The position numbers and the translations under genes are program-made. A stretch of 64,000 nt of DNA from Proteus vulgaris (GTDB lineage Bacteria > Pseudomonadota > Gammaproteobacteria > Enterobacterales > Enterobacteriaceae), in the NCBI RefSeq assembly GCF_023100685.1, contig NZ_CP090064.1, positions 3,286,001 through 3,350,000 on the forward strand. Direction: 5' to 3'. The number at the start of each line of letters is the position of its first letter. The stretch's first letter is position 1. Positions 53,855-61,022 of this stretch are shown one piece after another. Below the pieces are notes generated by a model. It was not told the DNA's origin. It was given only the letters and a program-made list of their open reading frames with translations, and searched no databases.

Positions 53855-54489
53855 GCAACACCTTTCGATACAAGCCATTTAGCCTGTTCAACAAATGTTT
53901 TACCGATTTGCTCCAACTCACTACGTTGAATGTAATCCATTGGTTTGCCATTCCACGTTTTATCAAATATCACGATAGCGCCAGCAAACATTGCTCCCGT
54001 TGGTACTTGGTTTTCATCTGCTGGAACAAACCATTCCGGAACATCAAAACCAACACGACCGCGAATAAAACAAATATGATCCGCTTCTTCACACCACCAT
54101 GTTTCACTTGTGGCCACTTTCAACAAAAAAACGTAGCGCCCGCCTTTTTCACGCATTGCTAACGCATGATTCATAATGTGGCGAACACCAGTAACAGCTT
54201 GTTTTTCATGATATGAACTACGTGAGTACGGTGGATTAGCGAAAGCAGAACCACCAATTTCCTTGAGTTTTTCCGACCAGTCCTGAGTAAGCGCGTTATC
54301 CTCAACCGTGTAGAAATGAGGGCATTTGCTGTTTTGTGCATCAGTAAATAGATCTAGCGTGAACGGCCCATAGAGTGAATTGATACCCCAATACAGGTTT
54401 TCAGGTGTACGCCACTGATCGCCAATTTCTTTTAATTTGTGAGCTGATTGGCTTTTCAATGTCTGTAATTTCAATGCGTAATCAATCAT
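53851..54489 (-). CDS. Phage DNA N-6-adenine methyltransferase
   Basis: The 212-residue protein has the catalytic motif IV as FANPPYSRSS near residue 88 and an EIGDQWRTPENLYWGINS start, typical of the phage adenine methylase (Dam-like) family. It would methylate GATC or related sites and protect DNA from restriction. The SAM-binding motif I is reduced, as usual in this family. It overlaps the replication gene by 4 bp. Together with Lar it forms a restriction-evasion pair. Confidence 0.88.
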   Translation of the reverse strand: MIDYALKLQTLKSQSAHKLKEIGDQWRTPENLYWGINSLYGPFTLDLFTDAQNSKCPHFYTVEDNALTQDWSEKLKEIGGSAFANPPYSRSSYHEKQAVTGVRHIMNHALAMREKGGRYVFLLKVATSETWWCEEADHICFIRGRVGFDVPEWFVPADENQVPTGAMFAGAIVIFDKTWNGKPMDYIQRSELEQIGKTFVEQAKWLVSKGVA

Positions 54490-55607
54490 TGCTGAGCCTC
54501 CTGTGACATTTCAGTCGCTTGCTTCCAAATGCTGTTCCATGCTTGGCGACCAGAAAACTCACTCATACGGCGAATACCTGTCTTACCTGCTAGTTCAAGC
54601 GCAATTTCTTCAATACGGTTTTGAGGTTTAGAACGAGAACCAATTAAGCGTGAGAATGCACTGTCACGTTCAACGGTATCAACTTGAACCTTTGGCTCAT
54701 CCTTTGGTTTTTGACTACGAACGATCAGCTCATCAAAGTGTTTACGTAATTTACGAGGGCTTAAAATGTTTTGGTGCCAGAATGAATCTTTGTTAGCCCA
54801 GTCGAATAATGCACAAATTTGCTCATGAGTACGTCCATCAATTTGGCGCATCAAACGAATATCGTTAGCCCAGTCATACCAAGTAGGCTCTAACGCTGAT
54901 GGATTCAGTTTTTTAACACGACCAAACATCCATTTTGCCGTTTTTAAATCACCTTCATCACCCCATTTTTGAAAGTTAGCGCTGTAAATCACGGCTTCTG
55001 GATAACGAGTTAAAAAATCATTTTTCGGCTGGTCGCTGGATTCGTTAGAATTCTGCGACGAAAGGTCTTTAGTGATCTGTAAGTTTTTATCTGAGTTAAG
55101 ATCTGTATAAAGATAGGATTCCTCACTTTCGACGTTTCCATGATTCTGCATTTCTGCGGTTTCCATTCCGCAGTTTCGACGTTCCGATTCCTCGCTTTCG
55201 ACGTTTCCATTCCTCAGTTTCGACGTTTCAGAAATGGACGGAAAAATCATAGAGATAAGTTTATTACCATCTATCTTGTAGTGAGTAACGGGTGTGCCGT
55301 TGACCTTTTTTGTTTTAGTCTCAATGACACCGGGAAAATACTTTTTACGTAATTTATCAACGAGGCGTCGAGCCTGTTCTTCACCTGAAAGCCCGTGAAT
55401 CTCTTCTGCCAGCTCTTCATGGCTTTTATAGAACCAACCATCATCTGCACTAGATGACACGCCAGACCAGAAGACAAGTTGATTTAAAATTGCAGACAAG
55501 GCATGAGCTTGCTGATCACCCTTGAAAAAATCCAAATATGGAACAGGAATAACAATGACGTTTTTCTGCCCTGACATGGCTTGTACAACATCAAAAATAG
55601 TCGTCAT
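54486..55607 (-). CDS. Phage replication initiation protein (O-like) carrying iterons
   Basis: The 373-residue protein has an N-terminal winged-helix region (VPYLDFFKGDQQAHALSAIL, then EELAEEIHGLSGEEQARRLVDKLRKKY) and a C-terminal half with DIRLMRQIDGRTHEQICALFDWANKDSFW, a DnaT-like segment that likely recruits helicase. The middle is a short, repetitive Glu/Ser/Asn-rich stretch whose codons contain the iterons at 55,118-55,230. This matches lambda O, where ori lies inside the initiator gene. No separate helicase or helicase-loader gene is present nearby. Confidence 0.8.
   Translation of the reverse strand: MTTIFDVVQAMSGQKNVIVIPVPYLDFFKGDQQAHALSAILNQLVFWSGVSSSADDGWFYKSHEELAEEIHGLSGEEQARRLVDKLRKKYFPGVIETKTKKVNGTPVTHYKIDGNKLISMIFPSISETSKLRNGNVESEESERRNCGMETAEMQNHGNVESEESYLYTDLNSDKNLQITKDLSSQNSNESSDQPKNDFLTRYPEAVIYSANFQKWGDEGDLKTAKWMFGRVKKLNPSALEPTWYDWANDIRLMRQIDGRTHEQICALFDWANKDSFWHQNILSPRKLRKHFDELIVRSQKPKDEPKVQVDTVERDSAFSRLIGSRSKPQNRIEEIALELAGKTGIRRMSEFSGRQAWNSIWKQATEMSQEAQQ
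55118..55230. repeat. Iteron array, probable prophage origin of replication
   Basis: The core TTTCGACGTT recurs at 55,127, 55,174, 55,196 and 55,218, each within a longer unit close to ATTCCTCAGTTTCGACGTTT. The last three are exactly 22 bp apart (about two helical turns). A degenerate fifth unit (TTTCTGCGGTTTCCATTC) fills the 47-bp gap. The repeats encode the duplicated peptide GNVESEES. Confidence 0.75.
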
Positions 55608-55616
55608 AGCAACGCC

Positions 55617-55796
55617 TCACTTAACTCTTGTGTATTTTTCTTTAAATCGTTGCAAGGGTTCACATTGCGGATCGTCACAACCATCAAGCATAAAAATGAC
55701 ACGCTGTTTTTCTCTGTCATAACGAACAACATGAACAACGATACCCCTGTTATTTTTGTAGTAGCGATCAAGTTGGTTTGGGTTCTCATTGTTCAT
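55617..55796 (-). CDS. Small phage protein (DUF4222-like)
   Basis: The 59-residue protein (NQLDRYYKNNRGIVVHVVRYD and REKQRVIFMLDGC, then PLQRFKEKY) fits the DUF4222 pattern of small lambdoid early proteins: an aromatic beta hairpin and a closing basic helix. The start overlaps the upstream ORF by 11 bp. It is too short for common ORF cutoffs. Function is unknown. Confidence 0.6.
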   Translation of the reverse strand: MNNENPNQLDRYYKNNRGIVVHVVRYDREKQRVIFMLDGCDDPQCEPLQRFKEKYTRVK

Positions 55797-55965
55797 TGCC
55801 CGCCCTTAAACCATGTTTTGAATTGAAATCATCTACAAGCCAACGCATAAATTGGTAGTTTGTTTCTTCATAGCCTTCTGGTACTTTAATTTCATAGACA
55901 AAACGACCATCACGCATTGAAGCCCGTACTTGCGTACGGCATGCTAAGTTTGATAATCTACTCAT
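55786..55965 (-). CDS. Small hypothetical phage protein, 59 residues
   Basis: MSRLSNLACRTQVRASMRDG continues to YEIKVPEGYEETNYQFMRWL with a beta-strand followed by a helix. It starts downstream of an AGAGAAATT site and overlaps the next gene by 11 bp in another frame, so the pair is translated together. I do not recognise the family; position between cII and the replication gene suggests an early function. Confidence 0.5.
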   Translation of the reverse strand: MSRLSNLACRTQVRASMRDGRFVYEIKVPEGYEETNYQFMRWLVDDFNSKHGLRAGNEQ

Positions 55966-56053
55966 GCTAATTTCTCTTCACACAATTGAAATTTGCAAAC
56001 CGAAGCCAGCGACCGTACATCGTTGGCTTCACCCTTTCTGGATATAGCCATCT

Positions 56054-56512
56054 TTAATTTCTCTTTTGATGTAACGAAACAAACGCATTCATAAATGTGC
56101 GGATCTGTGAAATTAATCCATCCAACATCATTTTTATCTTTCGCTCTTCTTCGTTATCAATAACGCCATCAGCCAAGCTATCTTTCATGAATAAAGCTAA
56201 ACGCCCCTGCATTTCGTCAACACCACTACGCAGTACAAACAATTCCGTTTCATCCAGTTCCGCAGGACTAATTCTGTCAACGAGTAAACGATTTGATTCA
56301 CGAGCGACAAATTCAGCAAATAAAACGGTCTTAGAAATATCTTGCATCGCTAACAACTCGTTTAAATCAAATGAGCGACAACCATTTTTCTCATAAAGCT
56401 TGTTGTTGAATGATGTTAAAGACAGACCTAGTGCTCCAGCCATTGCCTCGCGTCCACCAGCTGTCGCTTCACACATTTCTTTCACTACCTGTTTTATTGA
56501 TTGGTTACTCAT
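56054..56512 (-). CDS. CII-like / YmfL-family phage regulator
   Basis: The 152-residue protein resembles YmfL of the e14 prophage and other phage CII-family regulators: an HTH part (ATAGGREAMAGALGLSLTSFNNKLYEKNGCRSFDL) followed by a helical C-terminus (LNELLAMQDISKTVLFAEFVAR). In lambdoid phages this position between cro and the replication genes is that of cII, which favours lysogeny by activating the repressor promoter. Target promoters cannot be seen. Confidence 0.75.
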   Translation of the reverse strand: MSNQSIKQVVKEMCEATAGGREAMAGALGLSLTSFNNKLYEKNGCRSFDLNELLAMQDISKTVLFAEFVARESNRLLVDRISPAELDETELFVLRSGVDEMQGRLALFMKDSLADGVIDNEEERKIKMMLDGLISQIRTFMNAFVSLHQKRN

Positions 56513-56550
56513 TTCCTACCACCATTGATAATTTCTTGTAGTTAACTGCT

Positions 56551-56778
56551 TTAAACGGTTTTGCTATTTTGTTGTTGATAACGATGTGGGTATAAGATCT
56601 CTAACTCAGTTATTTTCCCACGATAAAAAGCTGTTAATTTTTCAGCCAGTTCCAAAGAAGCTGTTTGAATACCTCTTTCTAATCGTGAAAGATTTCCTAC
56701 ATCACAATTAATGGCATTAGCCACTTCTGAAATTGTTAGGTTTAGCTCTACCCGAATTTTCCTTAATGGTGTTTGCAT
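56551..56778 (-). CDS. cro: Cro-like repressor
   Basis: A 75-residue protein with one HTH domain (LRKIRVELNLTISEVANAINCDVGNLSRLERGIQ) and a short C-terminal tail. It is divergent from CI and closely similar to its N-terminal domain (same NxDVGNxSRLERxIQ block), so both should read the same operators. AAGGGGG lies before the ATG. It would turn down CI synthesis and early transcription after induction. Confidence 0.85.
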   Translation of the reverse strand: MQTPLRKIRVELNLTISEVANAINCDVGNLSRLERGIQTASLELAEKLTAFYRGKITELEILYPHRYQQQNSKTV

Positions 56779-56792
56779 ATAGCCCCCTTAAA

Positions 56793-56852
56793 TGCGCTAT
56801 ACGCATATTATCATAGAATCAAATATGCGCAACACGCTTTGTGTTGTACGCA
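56793..56852. promoter_or_regulatory. Immunity operators OR with divergent cro/cI promoters
   Basis: Three sites fit TGCG-N5-CGCA: TGCGCTATACGCA (56,793-56,805), TGCGCAACACGCT (56,826-56,838) and TGTGTTGTACGCA (56,840-56,852). A cro promoter on the minus strand could use TTGCGC and TAATAT around the second and first site. The same operator consensus occurs again at 59,078-59,105. Confidence 0.7.
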
Positions 56853-56873
56853 TAAATAAAGTTGAATTGAGGA

Positions 56874-57548
56874 ATGAAAATAGGAACAAGAATTAGAGAA
56901 CTGAGAAAGAAAAAAGGATTAACAATCCTTCAGCTGGCCACCGCTATTAATAGCGATGTGGGTAACATTTCTCGCCTTGAAAGAAATATACAAGGCTACA
57001 CAGAAAACACTTTAGTAAAGATAGCTGAAGCACTAGGTGTATCTGTTGCTGATTTATTTACTGAAAATTCACCAGAGCCAGATGAAATCAAATTTATAGG
57101 AAAAGTGCCCTCAGGAATGGTTCAAGTACGTGGTGAGGCGTTCTTAGGTGTTGATGGTGCTGTTGATATGATTGAGGCTCACAATGGATGGCTGAAGATA
57201 TACAGCGACGACGTTGATGCATACGGACTGAAGGTTAAAGGCGATAGTATGTGGCCACGCATTCAATCTGGTGAATTTGTTGTCGTTGAACCAAACACCA
57301 ATGTCAGATCTGGTGATGAAGTATTTGTTCGCACCGTTGAAGGACACAATATGATTAAGATCTTCAACAAGACAAGAGATGGTGACTACCAGTTTACCAG
57401 TATCAATAACTCACATAAGCCAATAACTTTATCTCCAGGTCAAGTTGATACTATGCATTATGTATCAGCTATCGTTAAGCCTACAAAATATATTGATAAA
57501 TGCGAAAGTGAAACAAAACTAACCCTTGTTCCACCATTAGTTGACTAG
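56874..57548 (+). CDS. cI: CI-type prophage repressor (HTH plus S24 peptidase)
   Basis: The 224-residue protein has an N-terminal HTH (IRELRKKKGLTILQLATAINSDVGNISRLERNIQ) and a C-terminal LexA-like S24 domain with Ser125 (GDSMWPRI) and Lys162 (HNMIKIF). RecA-aided self-cleavage would induce the prophage. The expected Ala-Gly or Cys-Gly cleavage pair is not present: the equivalent place reads VPSG (79-81, Ser-Gly). The SD-like AGG lies only 3 bp before ATG 56,874, so translation may be weak or leaderless from pRM. Confidence 0.92.
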   Translation: MKIGTRIRELRKKKGLTILQLATAINSDVGNISRLERNIQGYTENTLVKIAEALGVSVADLFTENSPEPDEIKFIGKVPSGMVQVRGEAFLGVDGAVDMIEAHNGWLKIYSDDVDAYGLKVKGDSMWPRIQSGEFVVVEPNTNVRSGDEVFVRTVEGHNMIKIFNKTRDGDYQFTSINNSHKPITLSPGQVDTMHYVSAIVKPTKYIDKCESETKLTLVPPLVD

Positions 57549-57612
57549 TCACAATGGCCTGACGACACGTTTTAGGGTGTGGTTTTAATTAAATATTAAC
57601 GGATGACTAATA

Positions 57613-58173
57613 GTGGCAAAGTGTACTGATTATCAACCTAGCCAAGTAGAAGTTGACAATGTTCTATACTGTGAAAAGCACATTGATTTCTCTGGTATTA
57701 GTTGGACGGAAAAGCCGCCCCCAAACAGGCCGCTTTTATGGCTTCAAATGAATATTTTGCCATTAGATAGTGATGGAATACCGTTGCAAGGATTAAATAT
57801 TTTAATCCAATGGAAGCCTGATCATGAACCGAAGCAAGATGGCGATGAAAAATTTCCAAAGATAAACATCGTAGCACTTTATAACAAAAAAAGAATATTT
57901 GCAGTTGATAGCTATCCATTTGATGGACATACGAATAGATATAAAGTAGATCACCCTGACTTTGTAAATTATATTTTAGGCGCTCACTACCATGTTTACT
58001 ATGAAGAGGCTGGGCGCTATAGTGAAGTAGGATTCCCAATTAAAGAAGCTATAAAATCAGATGATATTAGAGGGTTTTGGCAGTTTTTTTGTAAGCATTT
58101 AAATATAAAATGTACAGGTGAACTCCCTATACCTTTAGAAGATATATCTGGACAAATAGGATTGCCATTATGA
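57613..58173 (+). CDS. Hypothetical protein, first gene of the DUF1828 module
   Basis: The 186-residue protein starts at GTG 57,613, 65 bp after cI. It is beta-rich with a Pro/Trp block (SWTEKPPPNRPLLWLQMNILP), WKPDHEPKQDGDEKFP, and a His/Tyr cluster (GAHYHVYYEEAGRY). No named domain is recognised. Its end overlaps the next gene by 4 bp (ATGA type). Position beside cI and the same direction suggest expression in the lysogen. The pair may form a superinfection-exclusion or toxin-antitoxin unit, by inference only. Confidence 0.55.
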   Translation: MAKCTDYQPSQVEVDNVLYCEKHIDFSGISWTEKPPPNRPLLWLQMNILPLDSDGIPLQGLNILIQWKPDHEPKQDGDEKFPKINIVALYNKKRIFAVDSYPFDGHTNRYKVDHPDFVNYILGAHYHVYYEEAGRYSEVGFPIKEAIKSDDIRGFWQFFCKHLNIKCTGELPIPLEDISGQIGLPL

Positions 58174-58925
58174 TGTGCTCAACAGTCATATCTAATCTTG
58201 GTTTTGAGTGCCACCCTATCGGTGCTGAATTACTGAGAATCATCAGCCCATTCACTTTCTGTGATGATGGGGAGCATGTTGGCGCTTTCGTAAAAGAAAT
58301 TAATGGTAAATATCTTGTAAGTGACCGATGCGACGCGCTAATGAATATGGAGGCAAGGGGCATTTCACTTACAAAAAAAAGAATTGATGAAATACGTAGC
58401 TTTATAAGCCATCAAGGCGCAGAGCTTAACGACAGAGGTGAAATTGTTAGTTGGGCAACAGAAGATACAGTTGGTTCAGCTACATCCAATGTAATCAGAG
58501 CTGGAATATTAGCCTCCACCTTATCTATTGACTGGCATCAATCGGTCAGGGTTGAGAAATTTGAAAGTGAAGTTATAGATTATTTATATCACTCCAGCTT
58601 AAAAGATAAGATTTTATTGAGGTCTAATGTATTAGGAATGAGCGGACATAACATAGTCATTCCAGTAACAGTTAATACCGAAGAACCAAAGTATCTTTTT
58701 ACATCTAGCGTAAAACAAGGTGGAAGTTGGAATAGTGCATACTCTCTACTCGGTAAACTAATTGATCTAAAAAATGCAAACGCTACATTAAATAATCGAT
58801 ATGTCGTTGTTGATAGCGAATCAATTGGCGCTCAAATGCAACAACTGTCTCTTTTATTTAATGAAATAAGCCATGTCTTACCTTTTGCAAAAAGAGATAA
58901 ATGGATATCTAAACTAGCAGCATAA
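58170..58925 (+). CDS. DUF1828 domain protein beside CI
   Basis: The 251-residue protein has the DUF1828 N-terminal pattern: a short helix-strand unit with IISPFTFCDDGEHVGAFVKEING, then YLVSDRCDALMNMEARGISLTKKRI, followed by a C-terminal domain (~130-245). DUF1828 proteins occur in prophages and defence loci, and their activity is unknown to me. Overlap with the upstream gene implies a coupled two-gene unit. An intrinsic terminator follows, so the unit ends there. Confidence 0.7.
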   Translation: MMCSTVISNLGFECHPIGAELLRIISPFTFCDDGEHVGAFVKEINGKYLVSDRCDALMNMEARGISLTKKRIDEIRSFISHQGAELNDRGEIVSWATEDTVGSATSNVIRAGILASTLSIDWHQSVRVEKFESEVIDYLYHSSLKDKILLRSNVLGMSGHNIVIPVTVNTEEPKYLFTSSVKQGGSWNSAYSLLGKLIDLKNANATLNNRYVVVDSESIGAQMQQLSLLFNEISHVLPFAKRDKWISKLAA

Positions 58926-58937
58926 CTCTCACCACCC

Positions 58938-58961
58938 AGCCCTCCTCTCGAGGGCTTTTTT
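58938..58961 (+). terminator. Terminator ending the cI-DUF1828 transcript
   Basis: AGCCCTC/GAGGGCT gives a 7-bp perfect stem with a 5-nt loop, followed by TTTTTT. It lies 13 bp past the stop at 58,925 and insulates the repressor operon from the early operon. Confidence 0.85.
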
Positions 58962-59077
58962 GTACCATCTCCCCCTCCAAAGAAGTGATCTGCATTCCAA
59001 TCTGAGATTTTTAAAGACATAAATAAAAAGTCAAACGGATAAAGTCCGTCCATTCCTATTTTGACAAAAACAATATA

Positions 59078-59111
59078 TGCGCTTGACGCATTTGCGCACA
59101 ATGCATATACT
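59078..59111 (+). promoter_or_regulatory. Early promoter with CI/Cro operators (pL-like)
   Basis: TTGACG (59,083-59,088) and TATACT (59,106-59,111) are 17 bp apart, close to a consensus sigma-70 promoter. Operator-like TGCGCTTGACGCA (59,078-59,090) covers the -35 and TGCGCACAATGCA (59,093-59,105) fills the spacer. A repressor bound here would block transcription of the early genes that follow. Confidence 0.8.
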
Positions 59112-59166
59112 AAATCTATAAGATAACAATCGTTGATGAAAAATGAATTGAATTGTAGGAACTATC

Positions 59167-59370
59167 ATGACAACTGAACCAGTAATCATACCGCCAGCTA
59201 ATTTCACTGATGCAGATGTTGTTGATTGGATGGAAAAGAAACTATCGTCTATCAAAGTCCTCGGTGAGTTAAACGCAAGACGTGAAGAGCTGGTGGATAA
59301 ACTAGCAAAACTGGATGCTGAAATAGCAGAGTACGCAAATAAAAGTGCTATTCAGACCCAAAGAAAATGA
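59167..59370 (+). CDS. Small early phage protein, 67 residues
   Basis: The product (MTTEPVIIPPANFTDADVVD, then WMEKKLSSIKVLGELNARREELVDKLAKLDAEIAEYANK in two parts) is an acidic helix-rich protein with a possible coiled coil at 25-60. It has no Arg-rich motif, so it is not an N antiterminator. TAGGAAC precedes the ATG. It is the first gene of the early operon. Confidence 0.6.
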   Translation: MTTEPVIIPPANFTDADVVDWMEKKLSSIKVLGELNARREELVDKLAKLDAEIAEYANKSAIQTQRK

Positions 59371-59377
59371 TTTTTAT

Positions 59378-59404
59378 GTGTGAAGAGAACGTGTGAAGAG
59401 AAAC
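59378..59404 (+). repeat. Tandem direct repeat GTGTGAAGAGAAC
   Basis: Two copies (59,378-59,390 and 59,391-59,404; the second with one extra A) precede the first hairpin. A related GTGTGAAGTGATAAC occurs at 59,668 before the next gene. They may be ribosome-site duplications or protein/RNA recognition boxes. Confidence 0.5.
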
Positions 59405-59474
59405 AATGGCTGGCTGAGTCTTAAACCATTAACGGGGGTGTGGTGATAATGTTCTGCTCAGTCAGCCATTTTTA
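59405..59474 (+). ncRNA. Early-operon RNA hairpin A
   Basis: AATGGCTGGCTGAG (59,405-59,418) pairs with CTCAGTCAGCCATT (59,457-59,470) as 14 consecutive pairs including one G-U. The loop is 38 nt, and the stem runs into TTTTTAT. It also holds ATG GCT GGC TGA, a possible two-codon leader. It is either a terminator with a large loop or a structured element. Confidence 0.5.
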
Positions 59475-59493
59475 TAAAGTTAGTTTTATAACC

Positions 59494-59586
59494 AAAGAGC
59501 GTGGGCGTGAAAAAAAGTAACCTGCAGTCAGCTAGAAATCCGAATCCCAATCGGGCTGATGAAACCACAGGTGGTCCGCTCTTTTT
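59494..59586 (+). ncRNA. Early-operon RNA hairpin B, four stacked stems
   Basis: AAAGAGCG/CGCTCTTT, ACCTG/CAGGT, GTCAGC/GCTGAT (with G-U) and CCGA/TCGG are nested around a 7-nt loop, a long rod with internal bulges. It ends in TTTTTG. No coding sequence lies here. The nested order of all four stems makes chance unlikely. Confidence 0.5.
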
Positions 59587-59600
59587 GATTATGACTCTAG

Positions 59601-59669
59601 CAATAAGTAAGGGTGCTGGCATTCATCCATGACAGTCCATATCAGGTAGCTAGTGCCCTTTCTTATTGT
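59601..59669 (+). ncRNA. Early-operon RNA hairpin C
   Basis: The 20-nt arms 59,601-59,620 and 59,650-59,669 pair at 19 of 20 positions (three G-U), leaving a 28-nt loop. There is no T-run. It ends 27 bp before the ATG of the next gene, so it could affect its translation. Confidence 0.5.
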
Positions 59670-59696
59670 GTGAAGTGATAACGTGAGGTTATAGAA

Positions 59697-60071
59697 ATGA
59701 GCCAAGAAGATCGTAAGACAAATGTTCCCGACTTTCTTTCCGAATTGGACGCTGGCGTTTTTGAAAATAAAGTCTCTGCTGTTTTAAATGATGTGGCTTT
59801 AGGCGTTTTAAATAATGGTGGAAAAGGCAAGGTCACTATTGAATTAGATATTGCTCGCCTTAGTAATTCAATGGAAGAAAAACGAGTTGAAATAACTCAT
59901 AAACTTAAATTCTCTGCACCAACACCACGCGGAAAACGGGCTGAAGAAGACACCACCAAAACGCCAATGTACGTGGGTAAAGGTGGTAAGTTGACCATTA
60001 TGCAAGAAGACCAAGGTCAATTATTTTCTTTGCAGGGTCAGCCCGACGGGAAATTAAAATCCGTTAATTAG
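59697..60071 (+). CDS. Hypothetical early phage protein upstream of DUF2303
   Basis: The 124-residue protein (MSQEDRKTNVPDFLSELDAG) has an acidic N-terminus, a beta-strand middle (GKVTIELDIARLSNSMEEKR) and ends DGQPDGKLKSVN-like with a GKGGKLTIMQED segment. It is regularly found before yfdQ-type genes in phage early regions. Function is unknown; binding to DNA or to the DUF2303 protein is possible. It starts after GTGAGG and hairpin C. Confidence 0.6.
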   Translation: MSQEDRKTNVPDFLSELDAGVFENKVSAVLNDVALGVLNNGGKGKVTIELDIARLSNSMEEKRVEITHKLKFSAPTPRGKRAEEDTTKTPMYVGKGGKLTIMQEDQGQLFSLQGQPDGKLKSVN

Positions 60072-60136
60072 TTTCCTTATTTTTAATTAAACCTATCCAT
60101 TTAATTTAATGCTTTTAAATAAGTAGGAGTTTATTC

Positions 60137-60964
60137 ATGTCTCAATTAGACGGTAATGCTATTTCGCAAATTCAAAATATGGCGGTGGCTTCATTAAGTC
60201 TCGATGCAATAGAGAAGTCTCTTTGCCCTGCCATTGTCCTTCCTAATGACTTTAAAGTAAGTAGTTTAGAAAACTTACAAGAAGGTCGCTTCCGTTTCCG
60301 TGGTGAAATGAAAACAACAAGCATCAGTGATTTTGTTAAATACTCAATCAAGAATGCAATTGATGAAGGTGTTAGCTGCTTTATTGATGCCAATGAAATG
60401 AGTGCCAAAACTATTTTCAATATCGGCACAATTGGTGAGCCTGGTCATGCTGATAATACGGCTCTTGTGAAATTAAAACAAACAGCCCCATTCGCAGCAC
60501 TATTAAAAATTGATGGTGTCAAACATCGTCAAAAAGAATTAGCGGAATGGTTAGAAGACTGGCGTGATTATTTAATGGCGTTCGATGCTGACGGTAATGT
60601 TCTAGATATCAAACAAGCTATTTCTGCTGTTCGCCGTATTACGATTGAATCAACACGCTCTGCTGAACATGAAGATCACGATTTTAGTGCCAAACGTTCA
60701 GTATTAGAAAATGTTGAAGCAAGAAGCAAAGATGTTATGCCAACAGCATTCCAGTTCACCTGCACTCCGTATGACGAGTTAAAAGAACGTAACATTAAAT
60801 TGCGTTATAGCGTACTTACTGGCGGTGATGTTCCTACCTTAGTGCTCCGTATTGTTCAACTTGAAAACCTTGAAGAACAAATTGCTCAAGAGTTTCGCAA
60901 TCTGCTTTGTGATGAATTCGATGAAAGTGAAATCGAAACATTCATTGGCAAATTTTCAGCTTAA
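60137..60964 (+). CDS. DUF2303 family protein (YfdQ-like)
   Basis: The 275-residue protein starts MSQLDGNAISQIQNMAVASLS and fits DUF2303/YfdQ, found next to recombination genes in lambdoid phages. It contains GRFRFRGEMKTTSISDFVKYS and a C-terminal FDESEIETFIGKFSA. It is thought to take part in early phage replication or recombination, but no activity is proven. Strong AGGAG ribosome site 7 bp before the ATG. Confidence 0.85.
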   Translation: MSQLDGNAISQIQNMAVASLSLDAIEKSLCPAIVLPNDFKVSSLENLQEGRFRFRGEMKTTSISDFVKYSIKNAIDEGVSCFIDANEMSAKTIFNIGTIGEPGHADNTALVKLKQTAPFAALLKIDGVKHRQKELAEWLEDWRDYLMAFDADGNVLDIKQAISAVRRITIESTRSAEHEDHDFSAKRSVLENVEARSKDVMPTAFQFTCTPYDELKERNIKLRYSVLTGGDVPTLVLRIVQLENLEEQIAQEFRNLLCDEFDESEIETFIGKFSA

Positions 60965-60974
60965 TTATTAATTA

Positions 60975-60997
60975 ATCGCCATCTTATTGGTGGCGAT
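60975..60997 (+). other. Hairpin between DUF2303 and ssb
   Basis: ATCGCCA/TGGCGAT (7 bp, 9-nt loop) without a T-run. It may stabilise the mRNA 3' end or reduce read-through. Confidence 0.35.
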
Positions 60998-61022
60998 ATT
61001 ACTCAAATAGGAATAACTGAAA

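Noticed and set aside
55118..55230. Simple coding repeat without function
   Set aside because: The strict 22-bp DNA period and position in an initiator gene argue for iterons instead.
59167..59370. N antitermination protein
   Set aside because: The 67-residue product is acidic with no arginine-rich RNA-binding motif.
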